Assembly: GCA_002404605.1 (NCBI GenBank)
Contig: DHKA01000041.1
Coordinates: 1-28,227, forward strand
Length of the DNA stretch: 28,227 nt
Reading direction: 5' to 3'
From: Clostridiales bacterium UBA4706
Lineage (GTDB): Bacteria > Bacillota > Clostridia > Oscillospirales > Oscillospiraceae
The notes beneath the pieces were generated by a model, which ran no database searches, was not told where the DNA came from, and saw only the letters and a program-made list of their open reading frames with translations. Shown here one piece after another: positions 15,233 to 23,785 of this stretch. A program made the translations under genes and the position numbers. The number at the start of each line of letters is the position of its first letter. The stretch's first letter is position 1.

Positions 15233-15311
15233 GTTCTCAAAAAAGTATCAGTTTTGACGCAAATACCACTTGATATTTGAGAACGCTTTGAGTAACATAC
15301 GATACTGATAC
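15233..15311. promoter_or_regulatory. Interleaved inverted repeats over the methyltransferase promoter
   Basis: GTTCTCAAA (15233-15241) and TTTGAGAAC (15276-15284) are perfect complements. GTATCAGT (15245-15252) and ACTGATAC (15304-15311) are a second perfect pair. The order A-B-A'-B' is interleaved. A' sits between the -35 and -10 boxes and B' at the predicted start site, so a bound regulator would block the promoter. Confidence 0.6.
15270..15298 (+). promoter_or_regulatory. Promoter of the m5C methyltransferase
   Basis: TTGATA (15270-15275) and TAACAT (15293-15298) with a 17-bp spacer; predicted start near 15305. It lets the methyltransferase be expressed independently of the endonuclease operon. 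Confidence 0.55.
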
Positions 15312-15335
15312 CAGCATGAAAGGAGTCGTAAGCCT

Positions 15336-16781
15336 TTGAATATTAAGACAGTTGGAAGTGTATGCTCTGGAATAGAAGCAGCCTCTGTAGCATGGGAACC
15401 CTTGGGTATGCATTTTCAATGGTTTTCGGAAATAGCAGATTTTCCTTCACGGGTTTTGAAAGCTAAGTATCCTAACACTCCAAATCTTGGAGATATGAAT
15501 GATATACCAGACAAAATCCTCGCGGGTACTATTGATGCCCCAGATTTCATTTGCGGCGGAACGCCTTGTCAAGCGTTTTCGTTCGCTGGTTGGCAAAATG
15601 GGTTAAATGACGATAGAGGAAACCTAACCCTCAAATTCGTTGATATTATCAAAGCCAATGATGAGGTTCGTTTAAGAAAAGGATTTCCGAGAACAATAGT
15701 ATTTTGGGAAAATGTGGAAGGTGTTCTCACAGATAAAACTAATGCTTTTGGGTGCTTTGTTTCTTCCTTGGCAGGACTTAATAATCCCATAGAAAACAAG
15801 CGATGGCCTAATTCTGGCTTTATTCGAGGAAAAACTCGAAATGTCGCTTGGAGGGTTTTGGATGCTAAATACTTTGGATTGCCACAACAAAGAAAAAGGC
15901 TTTATCTTATTGCAGGAGGTACTGACTTTTTCCCGGAAAACGTTTTATTAGAAGATAACGCCCCAGGGGAAGAAGCATATCCAAAATGCGATTTGGTTTT
16001 TGAAAAAGACGGGCATCGATTTGAAGTGTTCCGAGAGTATACCGATTGCTTATATGCTGCATATGGAACTAAATGGAATGGAAACGCAGCAGCAACTAAC
16101 GGATCACTGTTCGTTGTTCAAGATGACCGTATTCGGAGGGTTTCACCGCTTGAAACGGAAAGGTTAATGGGTTTCCCTGATAACTATACAGATTTACCAG
16201 GCGCGAAGAAAACCAATCGTTATCAGGCCACGGGAAACTCATGGGCAGTTCCGGTTGTCAAATGGTTGGGTAATCGCCTTCTAAACCTTGCTGTAAATGA
16301 ACCCCACTATGATGTGGAGTGCCTTCGTTCCTTTATGATAGCGAAGATAGTTGAAGAAACTGCTGTGCTTTGCTCTTTTGGCAAGGATGTAGTACGATTA
16401 CTCAATGGACAAATAATCAATGGTTCTACTGTTCCAGAAAAGTGTGTTTATGGAGATATGAAAGATATTATTACTCCTGACGCACCAGAAGACATTTATA
16501 TTTCTCCTGTTGGATGTTATGGAATTGTAAGGAGAAAAATAGAGAGGAACACAAGTATTAATCCACGATTGGAAGAAGTGCTTTTATCGATTTCTTCTCA
16601 AATGTCTGCAGAGGAGATAGAAAAGCGATCTCGTATTCAACACCGTGGTCGATTTAGTGACAACCCAGTTAGAAATCCACAGACCGCTTTAGAAGAGCCT
16701 TCCACCGAAAAATGCTTATCCCCAAGTGGAAAAACAAAAACTGCTATGGATGGTGATCCAACGCAGTTATCACTCTTTTGA
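15336..16781 (+). CDS. dcm: DNA (cytosine-5-)-methyltransferase, Dcm-type
   Basis: 481-aa m5C methyltransferase that protects host DNA from the neighbouring endonuclease. Motif I is SVCSGIEAASVAWEPLG (8-24); the catalytic PCQ has C78; ENV is at 125-127; QQRKRLYLI at 184-192; motif IX RRVSPLETERLMGFP at 267-281; motif X RYQATGNSWAVP at 295-306. The target-recognition region is short (about 195-262). The start is TTG at 15336 behind AAAGGAG: the next ATG would remove motif I and the upstream ATG frame stops at once. A C-terminal extension of about 165 residues follows motif X and ends in QLSLF, the canonical beta-clamp-binding pentapeptide. The symbol is by family only; specificity is unknown. 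Confidence 0.9.
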   Translation: MNIKTVGSVCSGIEAASVAWEPLGMHFQWFSEIADFPSRVLKAKYPNTPNLGDMNDIPDKILAGTIDAPDFICGGTPCQAFSFAGWQNGLNDDRGNLTLKFVDIIKANDEVRLRKGFPRTIVFWENVEGVLTDKTNAFGCFVSSLAGLNNPIENKRWPNSGFIRGKTRNVAWRVLDAKYFGLPQQRKRLYLIAGGTDFFPENVLLEDNAPGEEAYPKCDLVFEKDGHRFEVFREYTDCLYAAYGTKWNGNAAATNGSLFVVQDDRIRRVSPLETERLMGFPDNYTDLPGAKKTNRYQATGNSWAVPVVKWLGNRLLNLAVNEPHYDVECLRSFMIAKIVEETAVLCSFGKDVVRLLNGQIINGSTVPEKCVYGDMKDIITPDAPEDIYISPVGCYGIVRRKIERNTSINPRLEEVLLSISSQMSAEEIEKRSRIQHRGRFSDNPVRNPQTALEEPSTEKCLSPSGKTKTAMDGDPTQLSLF

Positions 16782-17038
16782 TCTTATGGGATAATGATGA
16801 AATATCTAATCTGTAGCTTCGCCACGCAATTATCAAACCCGTAGTCTCGTAATTCGACTTTTTCGGTGTGCAGGTTAGATGATGAAAAAGTTTGAAAGGG
16901 ATTCCGAGCCGCCTCCGGTTTTGAGGGCAGACCCCGGAATCTCTTTATTTCAGTAGATTTCAGCATTTTCCGGCATCGGTTCTCGTCATCAATGCTACTG
17001 TCTCGACGTGGATTGTGTGTGTAGGATACTATCTCTAT

Positions 17039-17093
17039 AACCTTTTAATTTTTTCTTGAACCTTTTAATTATTCTATGAAAAATTAAAAGGTT
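17039..17093. repeat. Three copies of a 12-bp motif, two direct and one inverted
   Basis: AACCTTTTAATT occurs at 17039-17050 and 17059-17070 (20-bp period) and as AATTAAAAGGTT at 17082-17093. The last two form a perfect 12-bp stem with an 11-nt loop. Possible recombinase arm sites or an AT-rich terminator. Confidence 0.6.
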
Positions 17094-17150
17094 AGGCAGA
17101 GTGGGTTCACTTTCAACGGCAGCAGAAGTTGCCCGGAAACCATATAAATG

Positions 17151-17204
17151 AAAAAAAGCGAGGTTGGCAGGTTCGCATTTGAACCCACTAACCTCGCTTT
17201 TGGC
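17151..17204. terminator. Long bidirectional hairpin
   Basis: AAAAGCGAGGTT (17154-17165) pairs perfectly with AACCTCGCTTTT (17190-17201); after an internal loop GGTTC (17170-17174) pairs with GAACC (17181-17185). The A/T flanks give U runs in both directions. It could end methyltransferase transcription from the left. GAACCCACT (17181-17189) is also the exact complement of AGTGGGTTC at 17100-17108, allowing an alternative fold. Confidence 0.6.
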
Positions 17205-17232
17205 TTTATATCAAGGGATTTCCATAGGGAAT

Positions 17233-17272
17233 AATTAAAAAGTACGGTAGCAATTTGTATCATTGCTACCGC
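17233..17272 (-). terminator. Rho-independent terminator of tRNA-Pro
   Basis: On the minus strand CGGTAGCAA pairs with TTGCTACCG (arms at 17263-17271 and 17245-17253, 9 bp, 9-nt loop), followed by a U-rich tract (complement of 17233-17243). It starts 9 bp beyond the CCA end of the tRNA. Confidence 0.8.
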
Positions 17273-17279
17273 ACCTTTA

Positions 17280-17356
17280 TGGTCCGAGTGACTGGACTTG
17301 AACCAGCGGCCTCCTGAACCCCATTCAGGCGCGATACCAAACTTCGCCACACCCGG
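17280..17356 (-). tRNA. tRNA-Pro (anticodon GGG)
   Basis: A 77-nt cloverleaf with encoded CCA. Acceptor CCGGGTG/CACTCGG (one G-U pair), discriminator A, D-stem GCGA/TCGC, anticodon stem CCTGA/TCAGG with loop ATGGGGT giving anticodon GGG, T-arm GCTGG-TTCAAGT-CCAGT. All stems pair. Its 3' end faces the phage-like element, the usual orientation for a tRNA used as an integration site. It is flanked by its own promoter and terminator. Confidence 0.95.
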
Positions 17357-17374
17357 ATTTCTAACAGCTTTGTT

Positions 17375-17403
17375 ATACTACCACAAGGTGTGAGCAATTG
17401 CAA
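17375..17403 (-). promoter_or_regulatory. Promoter of tRNA-Pro
   Basis: Minus-strand TTGCAA (17403-17398) and TAGTAT (17380-17375) with a 17-bp spacer; predicted start about 11 nt before the mature tRNA. Confidence 0.5.
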
Positions 17404-17411
17404 GTCTTTTT

Positions 17412-18290
17412 TTACGATTCCTGCGGATTTTCAGCGGTGCCGATATCGCGGTAGAGCGAAACGAAGGTTTCAAAGCAGATATTGTTCTCTGTGATATACT
17501 CCGCGGCCTCCACGCCGACATAGCGGAAGTGGAACGGCTCATACATTACGCCCGTGATCGATTCCATGCCGTCGGGGAAGCGGACGATGAATCCGAACTC
17601 CTGACAGTGTTTGCTCATGTACTGATACATGGCCGTGTTTTCCAGTGAGCGATTCTTTGTCTGATAGTAGATATCCGTAATATCGCAGGCGAGACCGGTC
17701 TGGTGCTCGCTGTGACCGGCGGGCATGGTGATATAGTAGCCCTGACTGTCCTTGCCGTCGGATACGCCGTTGTTCCGGCAGACGCGGAGGAAGTTTGCAG
17801 CCTGATCTGCGTAGCTCCGGTAGCCGGAGGAGAGGTAGACGGATAGCCCCTGCGCGCGGGTGTCCACCGCCATTGCAGCGAGCGCGTCGGCAATACGGCT
17901 GTCCACAAGCTGTCCCTCGAGCGTCATGAGCTCCGGCGGGGCGTACTCGGCGATGGAGTTATCGGCGTTTGCGAGGATATACTCCCAGCTGTTGATATCA
18001 ATGTCCGGCGGCTCCGGCAGACCGAGCGCTGCGGCGCGTCCGGCGGGGGAGTCGGGATCCGGCGTCGGCTCGGGCGTGGCTGTCGGCTCCGGCGTTGCCG
18101 TTGGTTCCGGCGTGGCTGTCGGCTCCGGGGTAATATCCGGCGTTGCGGTCGGTACGGGCGTCGCCATGGACTCCCGGAGTGCTGCGGCGTCGGACGTCTT
18201 GGCCGCACTGAAACGCAGAGCCATCAGCACCGCGCACAGAAGCAGTAAAAGGACCATGAGAATGATCCCGATCATCTTTCGCGTGTTCAT
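17412..18290 (-). CDS. VanY-type D-alanyl-D-alanine carboxypeptidase, membrane-anchored
   Basis: 292-aa zinc peptidase that trims the terminal D-Ala from peptidoglycan stem peptides outside the membrane. The start at 18290 (MNTRKMIGIILMV) leads straight into a membrane anchor (about 6-26); longer open sequence upstream overlaps sigK and is rejected. A Pro-Thr-Glu linker built from TPEPTA repeats follows (about 42-78). The catalytic domain has SSGYRSYADQAANF, the zinc motif HSEHQTGLACDI (S-x-H-x6-D pattern) and EPFHFRYVG with the catalytic Glu and third ligand His. It begins 2 bp after the sigK stop, so both are probably co-transcribed; a sporulation or general cortex/wall role fits. Vancomycin resistance is unlikely, as no vanH/A/X is nearby. 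Confidence 0.88.
   Translation of the reverse strand: MNTRKMIGIILMVLLLLLCAVLMALRFSAAKTSDAAALRESMATPVPTATPDITPEPTATPEPTATPEPTATPEPTPDPDSPAGRAAALGLPEPPDIDINSWEYILANADNSIAEYAPPELMTLEGQLVDSRIADALAAMAVDTRAQGLSVYLSSGYRSYADQAANFLRVCRNNGVSDGKDSQGYYITMPAGHSEHQTGLACDITDIYYQTKNRSLENTAMYQYMSKHCQEFGFIVRFPDGMESITGVMYEPFHFRYVGVEAAEYITENNICFETFVSLYRDIGTAENPQES
18067..18138 (-). repeat. 18-bp tandem repeat coding for the TPEPTA linker
   Basis: Three 18-bp units (18067-18084, 18085-18102, 18103-18120) and a partial fourth (18121-18138) encode PTATPE-type hexapeptides in the VanY-like protein. In-frame unit gain or loss would change only the linker length. Confidence 0.75.
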
Positions 18291-18291
18291 G

Positions 18292-18981
18292 TTATTCTTC
18301 TTCCATTTTTCTTTTGAGTTTTTCCAGCGCCTTTTTCTCCAGCCGGGATACATAAGAACGGGAAATGCCGCAGTGCCGGGCGGTCTCGCGCTGTGTGAGC
18401 GGGGCATTCCCGCAGAGTCCATAGCGAAGACGAAGGATCTCGGCCTCGCGATCATCGAGCACGTCATCGATCAGCTCCGACAGCTGCCGGCAGAGATCGC
18501 TCTGCACGACCCGCTCGGACATATCCTCTTCGTCAGCCAGAACGTCGATCAGCGAAAGGGAATTGCCGTCGGAGTCCGTGTCGATGGAATCGGAGAGCGA
18601 GAGATCGCCCGCGCTTTTCCGGCTGCCGCGGAAATGCATGAGCACTTCGTTTTCGATGCACCGGGAGGCGTAGGTAGCAAGGCGCACACCCTTGTCCGGA
18701 CGGTACGTTGAAACGCCTTTGATGAGCCCCACCGTTCCGATGGAAATGAGATCGTCCTGCTCGCTCTCGCTCGTATAGTATTTTTTTATGATGTGTGCTA
18801 CAAGACGCAGGTTGTGTTCGATGAGCGTGTTCCGGGCTTCGAGATCGCCCTGCATCCAGCGCTCCACGCAGCGCCGTTCTTCCTTGGCAGGCAGCGGCCG
18901 CGGGAACGAGCCGGAACCGGCGCCGAGCCGCAGCGAGAGAAACGCGCCGTTGAGCAGCAGTAGAAACGCACTTGCCAGCAT
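18292..18981 (-). CDS. sigK: Sporulation sigma factor SigK with pro-sequence
   Basis: 229-aa sigma-70 family factor for late mother-cell transcription. I place the start at 18981 (MLASAFLLLLNGAFLSLRLG), with GGGAGG 7 nt upstream; an ATG five codons earlier has no site. The hydrophobic first 20 residues resemble the pro-sequence removed from pro-sigma-K by the SpoIVFB protease. Region 2 follows (ARNTLIEHNLRLVAHIIKKYY, QDDLISIGTVGLIKGV, RLATYASRCIENEVLMHFR), then region 4 (LDDREAEILRLRYGL, TQRETARHCGISRSYVSRLEKKALEKL). LRLVAHI and FPRPLPAKEE point to SigK rather than SigE. The gene is uninterrupted: no skin-like insertion. Confidence 0.9.
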   Translation of the reverse strand: MLASAFLLLLNGAFLSLRLGAGSGSFPRPLPAKEERRCVERWMQGDLEARNTLIEHNLRLVAHIIKKYYTSESEQDDLISIGTVGLIKGVSTYRPDKGVRLATYASRCIENEVLMHFRGSRKSAGDLSLSDSIDTDSDGNSLSLIDVLADEEDMSERVVQSDLCRQLSELIDDVLDDREAEILRLRYGLCGNAPLTQRETARHCGISRSYVSRLEKKALEKLKRKMEEE

Positions 18982-19055
18982 ACAAAACCCTCCCATAACG
19001 GATGGTTTATTGTATTCCGGCGCGGCAAGTCCCTATGTGCCGGGACAATCCGGCA

Positions 19056-19991
19056 TTATTTACCTGCCTTGCTGTTGAGCCAGCTCAAAACGTCCTCGTA
19101 TACCTCGGCGCGGTTCGTTTCGTTGAGCATTTCGTGCCGTCCGCCGTGATAGAGCTTCATGGTGACGTCCTTCATACCGGCTTTGAGGAAGCACTTGTAG
19201 GCCCGGATCACGCCGCGTCCCTGCTCGCCGACGGGGTCGCAATCGCCGGAGACGAACAAGATCGGCAGATCCTTTTTCATCCGGGCGATGTTCTTTTGTT
19301 TGGTGATGAACGCAATGCCGCTCATCATGTCGTGCAGCAGCCCCGCCGTCGGGACGAAGCCGCAGAGCGGGTCTTCGTTATAGAGATCTACGGCGGCCTC
19401 GTCGCGGCTGAGCCAGTCGCTCGCGGTGCGGGGGCTTTCAAATTTGTCGTTGTAGCTGCCGAACGCCATCTTGTTGAGAAAATCGCTCTTGTGCATCGGC
19501 CCGTTTCGGCGGATGTCGATGGCGCTCATCGCCTTGCCCGCCGATACGAGCGCCGGACTCTGGTGGCCCGTGCCGCTGATGACGGCACCGTCCAGCCCTG
19601 TGCGGAAGCGGATCAGGTACGTCCGCGTCAGGAACGAGCCCATGCTGTGACCGAAAATGAAATACGGCTTGCCGGGGTACTTCGCTGCCGTCTTGTCGTG
19701 CAGCGAGCGGATATCCTGCACCGCCTTTTCCCAGCCGTTTTCCTCGCTGAAAAAGCCGAGATGCAGCTCGTCCGGCGCGCTTTTTCCGTGGCCGAGCTGG
19801 TCGTGCATCACGACGATGAAACCGTGTTCGGTGAGAAATGTGGCAAAAGTGTCATACCGGGCGATATGTTCGGCGATGCCGTGCACGATCTGAACGATAC
19901 CGACGGCGTCTCCCTCCGGGAGATATTCGCGCGCAGAGATTGCCGTCTGCCCATCCGAAGATAAAAATGTAAATTCCGACATACGTGCCAT
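19056..19991 (-). CDS. Alpha/beta hydrolase, monoacylglycerol lipase/lysophospholipase-like
   Basis: 311-aa soluble hydrolase of the Hydrolase_4 (PldB/monoacylglycerol lipase) type, likely cleaving lysophospholipids or monoacylglycerols. The catalytic triad is readable: nucleophile Ser in FGHSMGSF, Asp in VSGDCDPVGEQG, His in HGGRHEMLNE; the oxyanion region is VHGIAEH. The start ATG at 19991 lies 9 nt after AAAGGA, preferred to a TTG two codons earlier. It has no signal peptide. It is transcribed divergently from glpK, whose promoter overlaps its upstream region; shared glycerolipid metabolism (glycerol released, then phosphorylated by GlpK) is an attractive but unproven link. Confidence 0.85.
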   Translation of the reverse strand: MARMSEFTFLSSDGQTAISAREYLPEGDAVGIVQIVHGIAEHIARYDTFATFLTEHGFIVVMHDQLGHGKSAPDELHLGFFSEENGWEKAVQDIRSLHDKTAAKYPGKPYFIFGHSMGSFLTRTYLIRFRTGLDGAVISGTGHQSPALVSAGKAMSAIDIRRNGPMHKSDFLNKMAFGSYNDKFESPRTASDWLSRDEAAVDLYNEDPLCGFVPTAGLLHDMMSGIAFITKQKNIARMKKDLPILFVSGDCDPVGEQGRGVIRAYKCFLKAGMKDVTMKLYHGGRHEMLNETNRAEVYEDVLSWLNSKAGK

Positions 19992-20010
19992 AGCCAAAGA
20001 TCCTTTCTTG

Positions 20011-20019
20011 TGCTATAAT
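20011..20019 (+). promoter_or_regulatory. Extended -10 promoter of glpK
   Basis: TGC-TATAAT at 20011-20019: perfect -10 with TG extension, and a weak -35 (TAGCCA, 19991-19996) at 17 bp. It overlaps the start region of the divergent hydrolase. Confidence 0.6.
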
Positions 20020-20077
20020 ACCTACAATACAAAATATATTATATACAATTCCCGGCGAAAATCAAGGAGGTTATCCC

Positions 20078-21577
<1,500 letters not shown>

Positions 21578-21578
21578 C

Positions 21579-21607
21579 TTGTTTTTTTCGATAAGATATA
21601 GTATAAT
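21579..21607 (+). promoter_or_regulatory. Promoter of the murC-DUF975 operon
   Basis: TTGTTT (21579-21584), 17-bp spacer, perfect TATAAT (21602-21607). It begins just after the glpK stop, making murC an independent unit. Confidence 0.65.
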
Positions 21608-21647
21608 ACCGTTTCAGCAATTTGAACTTGGTTAGGAGAGTATGTCC

Positions 21648-23033
21648 ATGCCGTCGTTTTCGGAATATTACTGGGCGGGACGCCGCGGCCATCTGATCGG
21701 GGTCGGCGGCGTATCCATGTCACCGTTGGCGGAGGTACTTGCGGAAGCGGGCCTTATCATCACCGGATCGGATATGAACGAGGGGGCGAACGTGGCGCAT
21801 CTGCGCTCGCTCGGCATCCCCGTGTTCATCGGGCACCGCGCGGAGAACATCCCGGAAAACGCCGAGTTTGTTGTCCGCACCGCTGCCGTGCATGACGAAA
21901 ACCCGGAGATCGTTGAGGCGCACCGCCGCGGCCTGCCGGTGTTTGAGCGCACGCAGGCGTGGGGCGCGATCATGAAGGATTACCGCAACTCGCTTTGCAT
22001 CTCCGGTACGCACGGCAAAACGACGACGACCTCCATGTGCACGCACATCCTCATGGCTGCCGAGCGTGACCCGACTGTTATGATCGGCGGAACGCTCCCG
22101 CTGCTGCACGCCGGCCACCGCGTCGGTGCGGGTGACACGATCGTGATGGAAGCGTGCGAATATTACAATTCCTTCCATGCATTTTCGCCCACTGTGGCGG
22201 TCATCTTGAACATTGAGGCCGACCATCTCGATTTCTTCAAGGATCTCGAAGATGTAAAAGCGTCGTTCCGCAAATTTGCCTCGCTTGTACCGGAAAACGG
22301 ATACATCATCGCGAATGCCGAGGATAAAAATACCATGGACGCTCTCGCGCCGCTTGGCCGAGATATCTTCACGTTCGGCCTGAACAAGGGGGCGGACGTC
22401 TACGCCGCCAACATCGTGCAGCACGGTGCGGAGACGGAGTTTGACGTCATTTACTGTGAAGAGGTATTCGCGCATGTAAGCCTCCGTGTTCCCGGTATCC
22501 ACAATGTGAAGAATGCGCTCGCGGCTTCTGCAGCGGCGATCTGTCTCGGGTGCAGTCCCGCGGCCATCCGCTACGGTCTTGCCGGATTCTCCGGTGCGAA
22601 CCGCCGGTTTGAATTTAAGGGCAAGTACAACGGCGCAGATGTTTACGACGATTACGCCCACCATCCCGGCGAGCTGAAAGCACTGCTTGACGCGATCGAA
22701 ACGCTCGGCTACAAGCGCACGATCGTTGTGTTCCAGCCGCATACATACTCCCGCACACAGGCGCTCTTCAGTGATTTTGTTGAGCAGCTCCGCCGTCCGG
22801 ACGTGTGCTATCTTGCGGAGATCTATGCCGCGCGTGAAAAGAACACCATCGGTATCTCGTCGGCGGATATCGCGCGCGAACTTCCGAACGGCATCTTCTT
22901 CGCGGACAACGCAGAGCTTGAAAAGACATTGCGCGCAACGGCCAGCCCCGGCGACATCATCCTCACGGTCGGCGCGGGCGACGTGTACAAGATCGGCGAA
23001 CGGCTCGTCGCCGAAGGAAAGGATAAGGCATGA
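21648..23033 (+). CDS. murC: UDP-N-acetylmuramate--L-alanine ligase
   Basis: 461-aa Mur ligase adding L-Ala to UDP-MurNAc, the first stem-peptide step of peptidoglycan synthesis. Domain 1 carries LIGVGGVSMSPLAEVL; the ATP site is SGTHGKTTTTSM; central EACEYYNSFHAFSPTVAVILNIEADHLD; domain 3 has YDDYAHHPGELKALLDAI and HTYSRTQALF. Two ATGs two codons apart are possible: 21648 has AGGAG at 9 nt, 21642 only 3 nt from it, so I use 21648. It overlaps the DUF975 gene by 4 bp. The usual murG/murB cluster is absent; murF and ddl lie 3 kb downstream in a separate unit. Confidence 0.95.
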   Translation: MPSFSEYYWAGRRGHLIGVGGVSMSPLAEVLAEAGLIITGSDMNEGANVAHLRSLGIPVFIGHRAENIPENAEFVVRTAAVHDENPEIVEAHRRGLPVFERTQAWGAIMKDYRNSLCISGTHGKTTTTSMCTHILMAAERDPTVMIGGTLPLLHAGHRVGAGDTIVMEACEYYNSFHAFSPTVAVILNIEADHLDFFKDLEDVKASFRKFASLVPENGYIIANAEDKNTMDALAPLGRDIFTFGLNKGADVYAANIVQHGAETEFDVIYCEEVFAHVSLRVPGIHNVKNALAASAAAICLGCSPAAIRYGLAGFSGANRRFEFKGKYNGADVYDDYAHHPGELKALLDAIETLGYKRTIVVFQPHTYSRTQALFSDFVEQLRRPDVCYLAEIYAAREKNTIGISSADIARELPNGIFFADNAELEKTLRATASPGDIILTVGAGDVYKIGERLVAEGKDKA

Positions 23034-23725
23034 CGCGAGGAGAAATGAAGCTGCGCGCCCGCAGCCTGATAAATTCGACCCGTCCGCACCCCTGCCTTGT
23101 GACACTGGCGCTCCTTGCCTTTATCTGGCTCGTCAACTATCTGGCGCAGAAGATCGGCGGGCAGCCGATCCTGATCGATCTGAACGCGGTAGAGGCGCTC
23201 GATTATCAGAACATGGTCCGCATCGACCTTGCCAACGCGGAGTTTGTTCCGACGGCGATCCTGATCCTTTTCCAGCTGGTCGTTATCATCCTTTCCTACG
23301 GCTACACCGCCTATACGCTCCATGTCGTGCGCGGTGAGGCGTCCGGTTACGGCGATCTGCTGGACGGCTTCAGCATCGCCTGGCGCGCCGTTGCACTGAC
23401 GCTTCTGATCGACGCGCTTGTCATGGTCGCTTCGGCCGCACTCCTTATCCCCGGACTTATCCTCTCGTATGCCTACGGCATGGCGACGTATCTGCAGGTC
23501 GATCATCCCGACTGGCCGCCGATACGCTGCATGCGGGAGAGCCGTATTATGATGCGCGGACACAAATGGGAGCTTTTTGTGCTGCAGCTGAGCTTTCTCG
23601 GCTGGCAGCTCTTTGCGACGATACCGGGCGTTTCCATTTTCGTAAAGCCCTACGTATCGATCACTGGGGCCGTTTTCTATGAAAATCTCCGCGCGGCGAG
23701 ACCGCAGCCGCCGTACGATTTTTAA
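23030..23725 (+). CDS. DUF975 family integral membrane protein
   Basis: 231-aa membrane protein with the DUF975 pattern: N-terminal MKLRARSLI, several hydrophobic segments (around residues 24-40, 76-98, 115-145, 178-200) and the motif RESRIMMRGHKWELFVLQLSFLGW. Its function is unknown; members occur in Firmicutes. It overlaps murC by 4 bp (ATGA), so it is translated with it, which suggests but does not prove a cell-envelope role. A strong terminator follows 11 bp after the stop. Confidence 0.85.
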   Translation: MTRGEMKLRARSLINSTRPHPCLVTLALLAFIWLVNYLAQKIGGQPILIDLNAVEALDYQNMVRIDLANAEFVPTAILILFQLVVIILSYGYTAYTLHVVRGEASGYGDLLDGFSIAWRAVALTLLIDALVMVASAALLIPGLILSYAYGMATYLQVDHPDWPPIRCMRESRIMMRGHKWELFVLQLSFLGWQLFATIPGVSIFVKPYVSITGAVFYENLRAARPQPPYDF

Positions 23726-23736
23726 AAGTAAAGTTT

Positions 23737-23770
23737 AATACCGGCTGGCATGAACCAGCCGGTATTCTTG
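23737..23770 (+). terminator. Terminator after the murC-DUF975 operon
   Basis: Perfect 12-bp stem AATACCGGCTGG/CCAGCCGGTATT (23737-23748, 23755-23766) with a 6-nt loop and a short U-containing tail (CTTGT). It stands just before the ribosome site of the SDR gene. Confidence 0.8.
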
Positions 23771-23785
23771 TAAAGGAGAATGTAT

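Larger units (their letters stand above)
16782..17232. other. Gene-free junction region with repeats
   Basis: No convincing protein gene lies between the methyltransferase stop and the tRNA terminator. The only open frame of note (16784-16966, minus) lacks a ribosome site and has no recognisable motif. The right half (17039-17201) is dense in direct and inverted repeats. The boundary between element and chromosome probably lies here or at the tRNA 3' end, but I cannot fix it without the other end of the element. Confidence 0.5.

Noticed and set aside
16784..16966. 60-codon minus-strand open frame next to the methyltransferase
   Set aside because: No ribosome site, no family resemblance, and it lies in the junction region; possibly decayed coding sequence but not supportable.
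17084..17350. 88-codon minus-strand open frame covering tRNA-Pro
   Set aside because: It is the tRNA and its terminator read as protein.
17412..18290. Vancomycin-resistance VanY
   Set aside because: No vanR/S/H/A/X genes nearby and the ddl gene has the D-Ala-D-Ala type omega loop, so this is an ordinary wall carboxypeptidase.
19017..19053. Inverted repeats GTCCC/GGGAC nested in CCGG pairs between the hydrolase and sigK
   Set aside because: Could fold, but no U tract on either strand; not strong enough to call a terminator.
21720..23105. 461-codon minus-strand open frame opposite murC
   Set aside because: Antisense shadow of murC, starting inside the DUF975 gene; no start signals.
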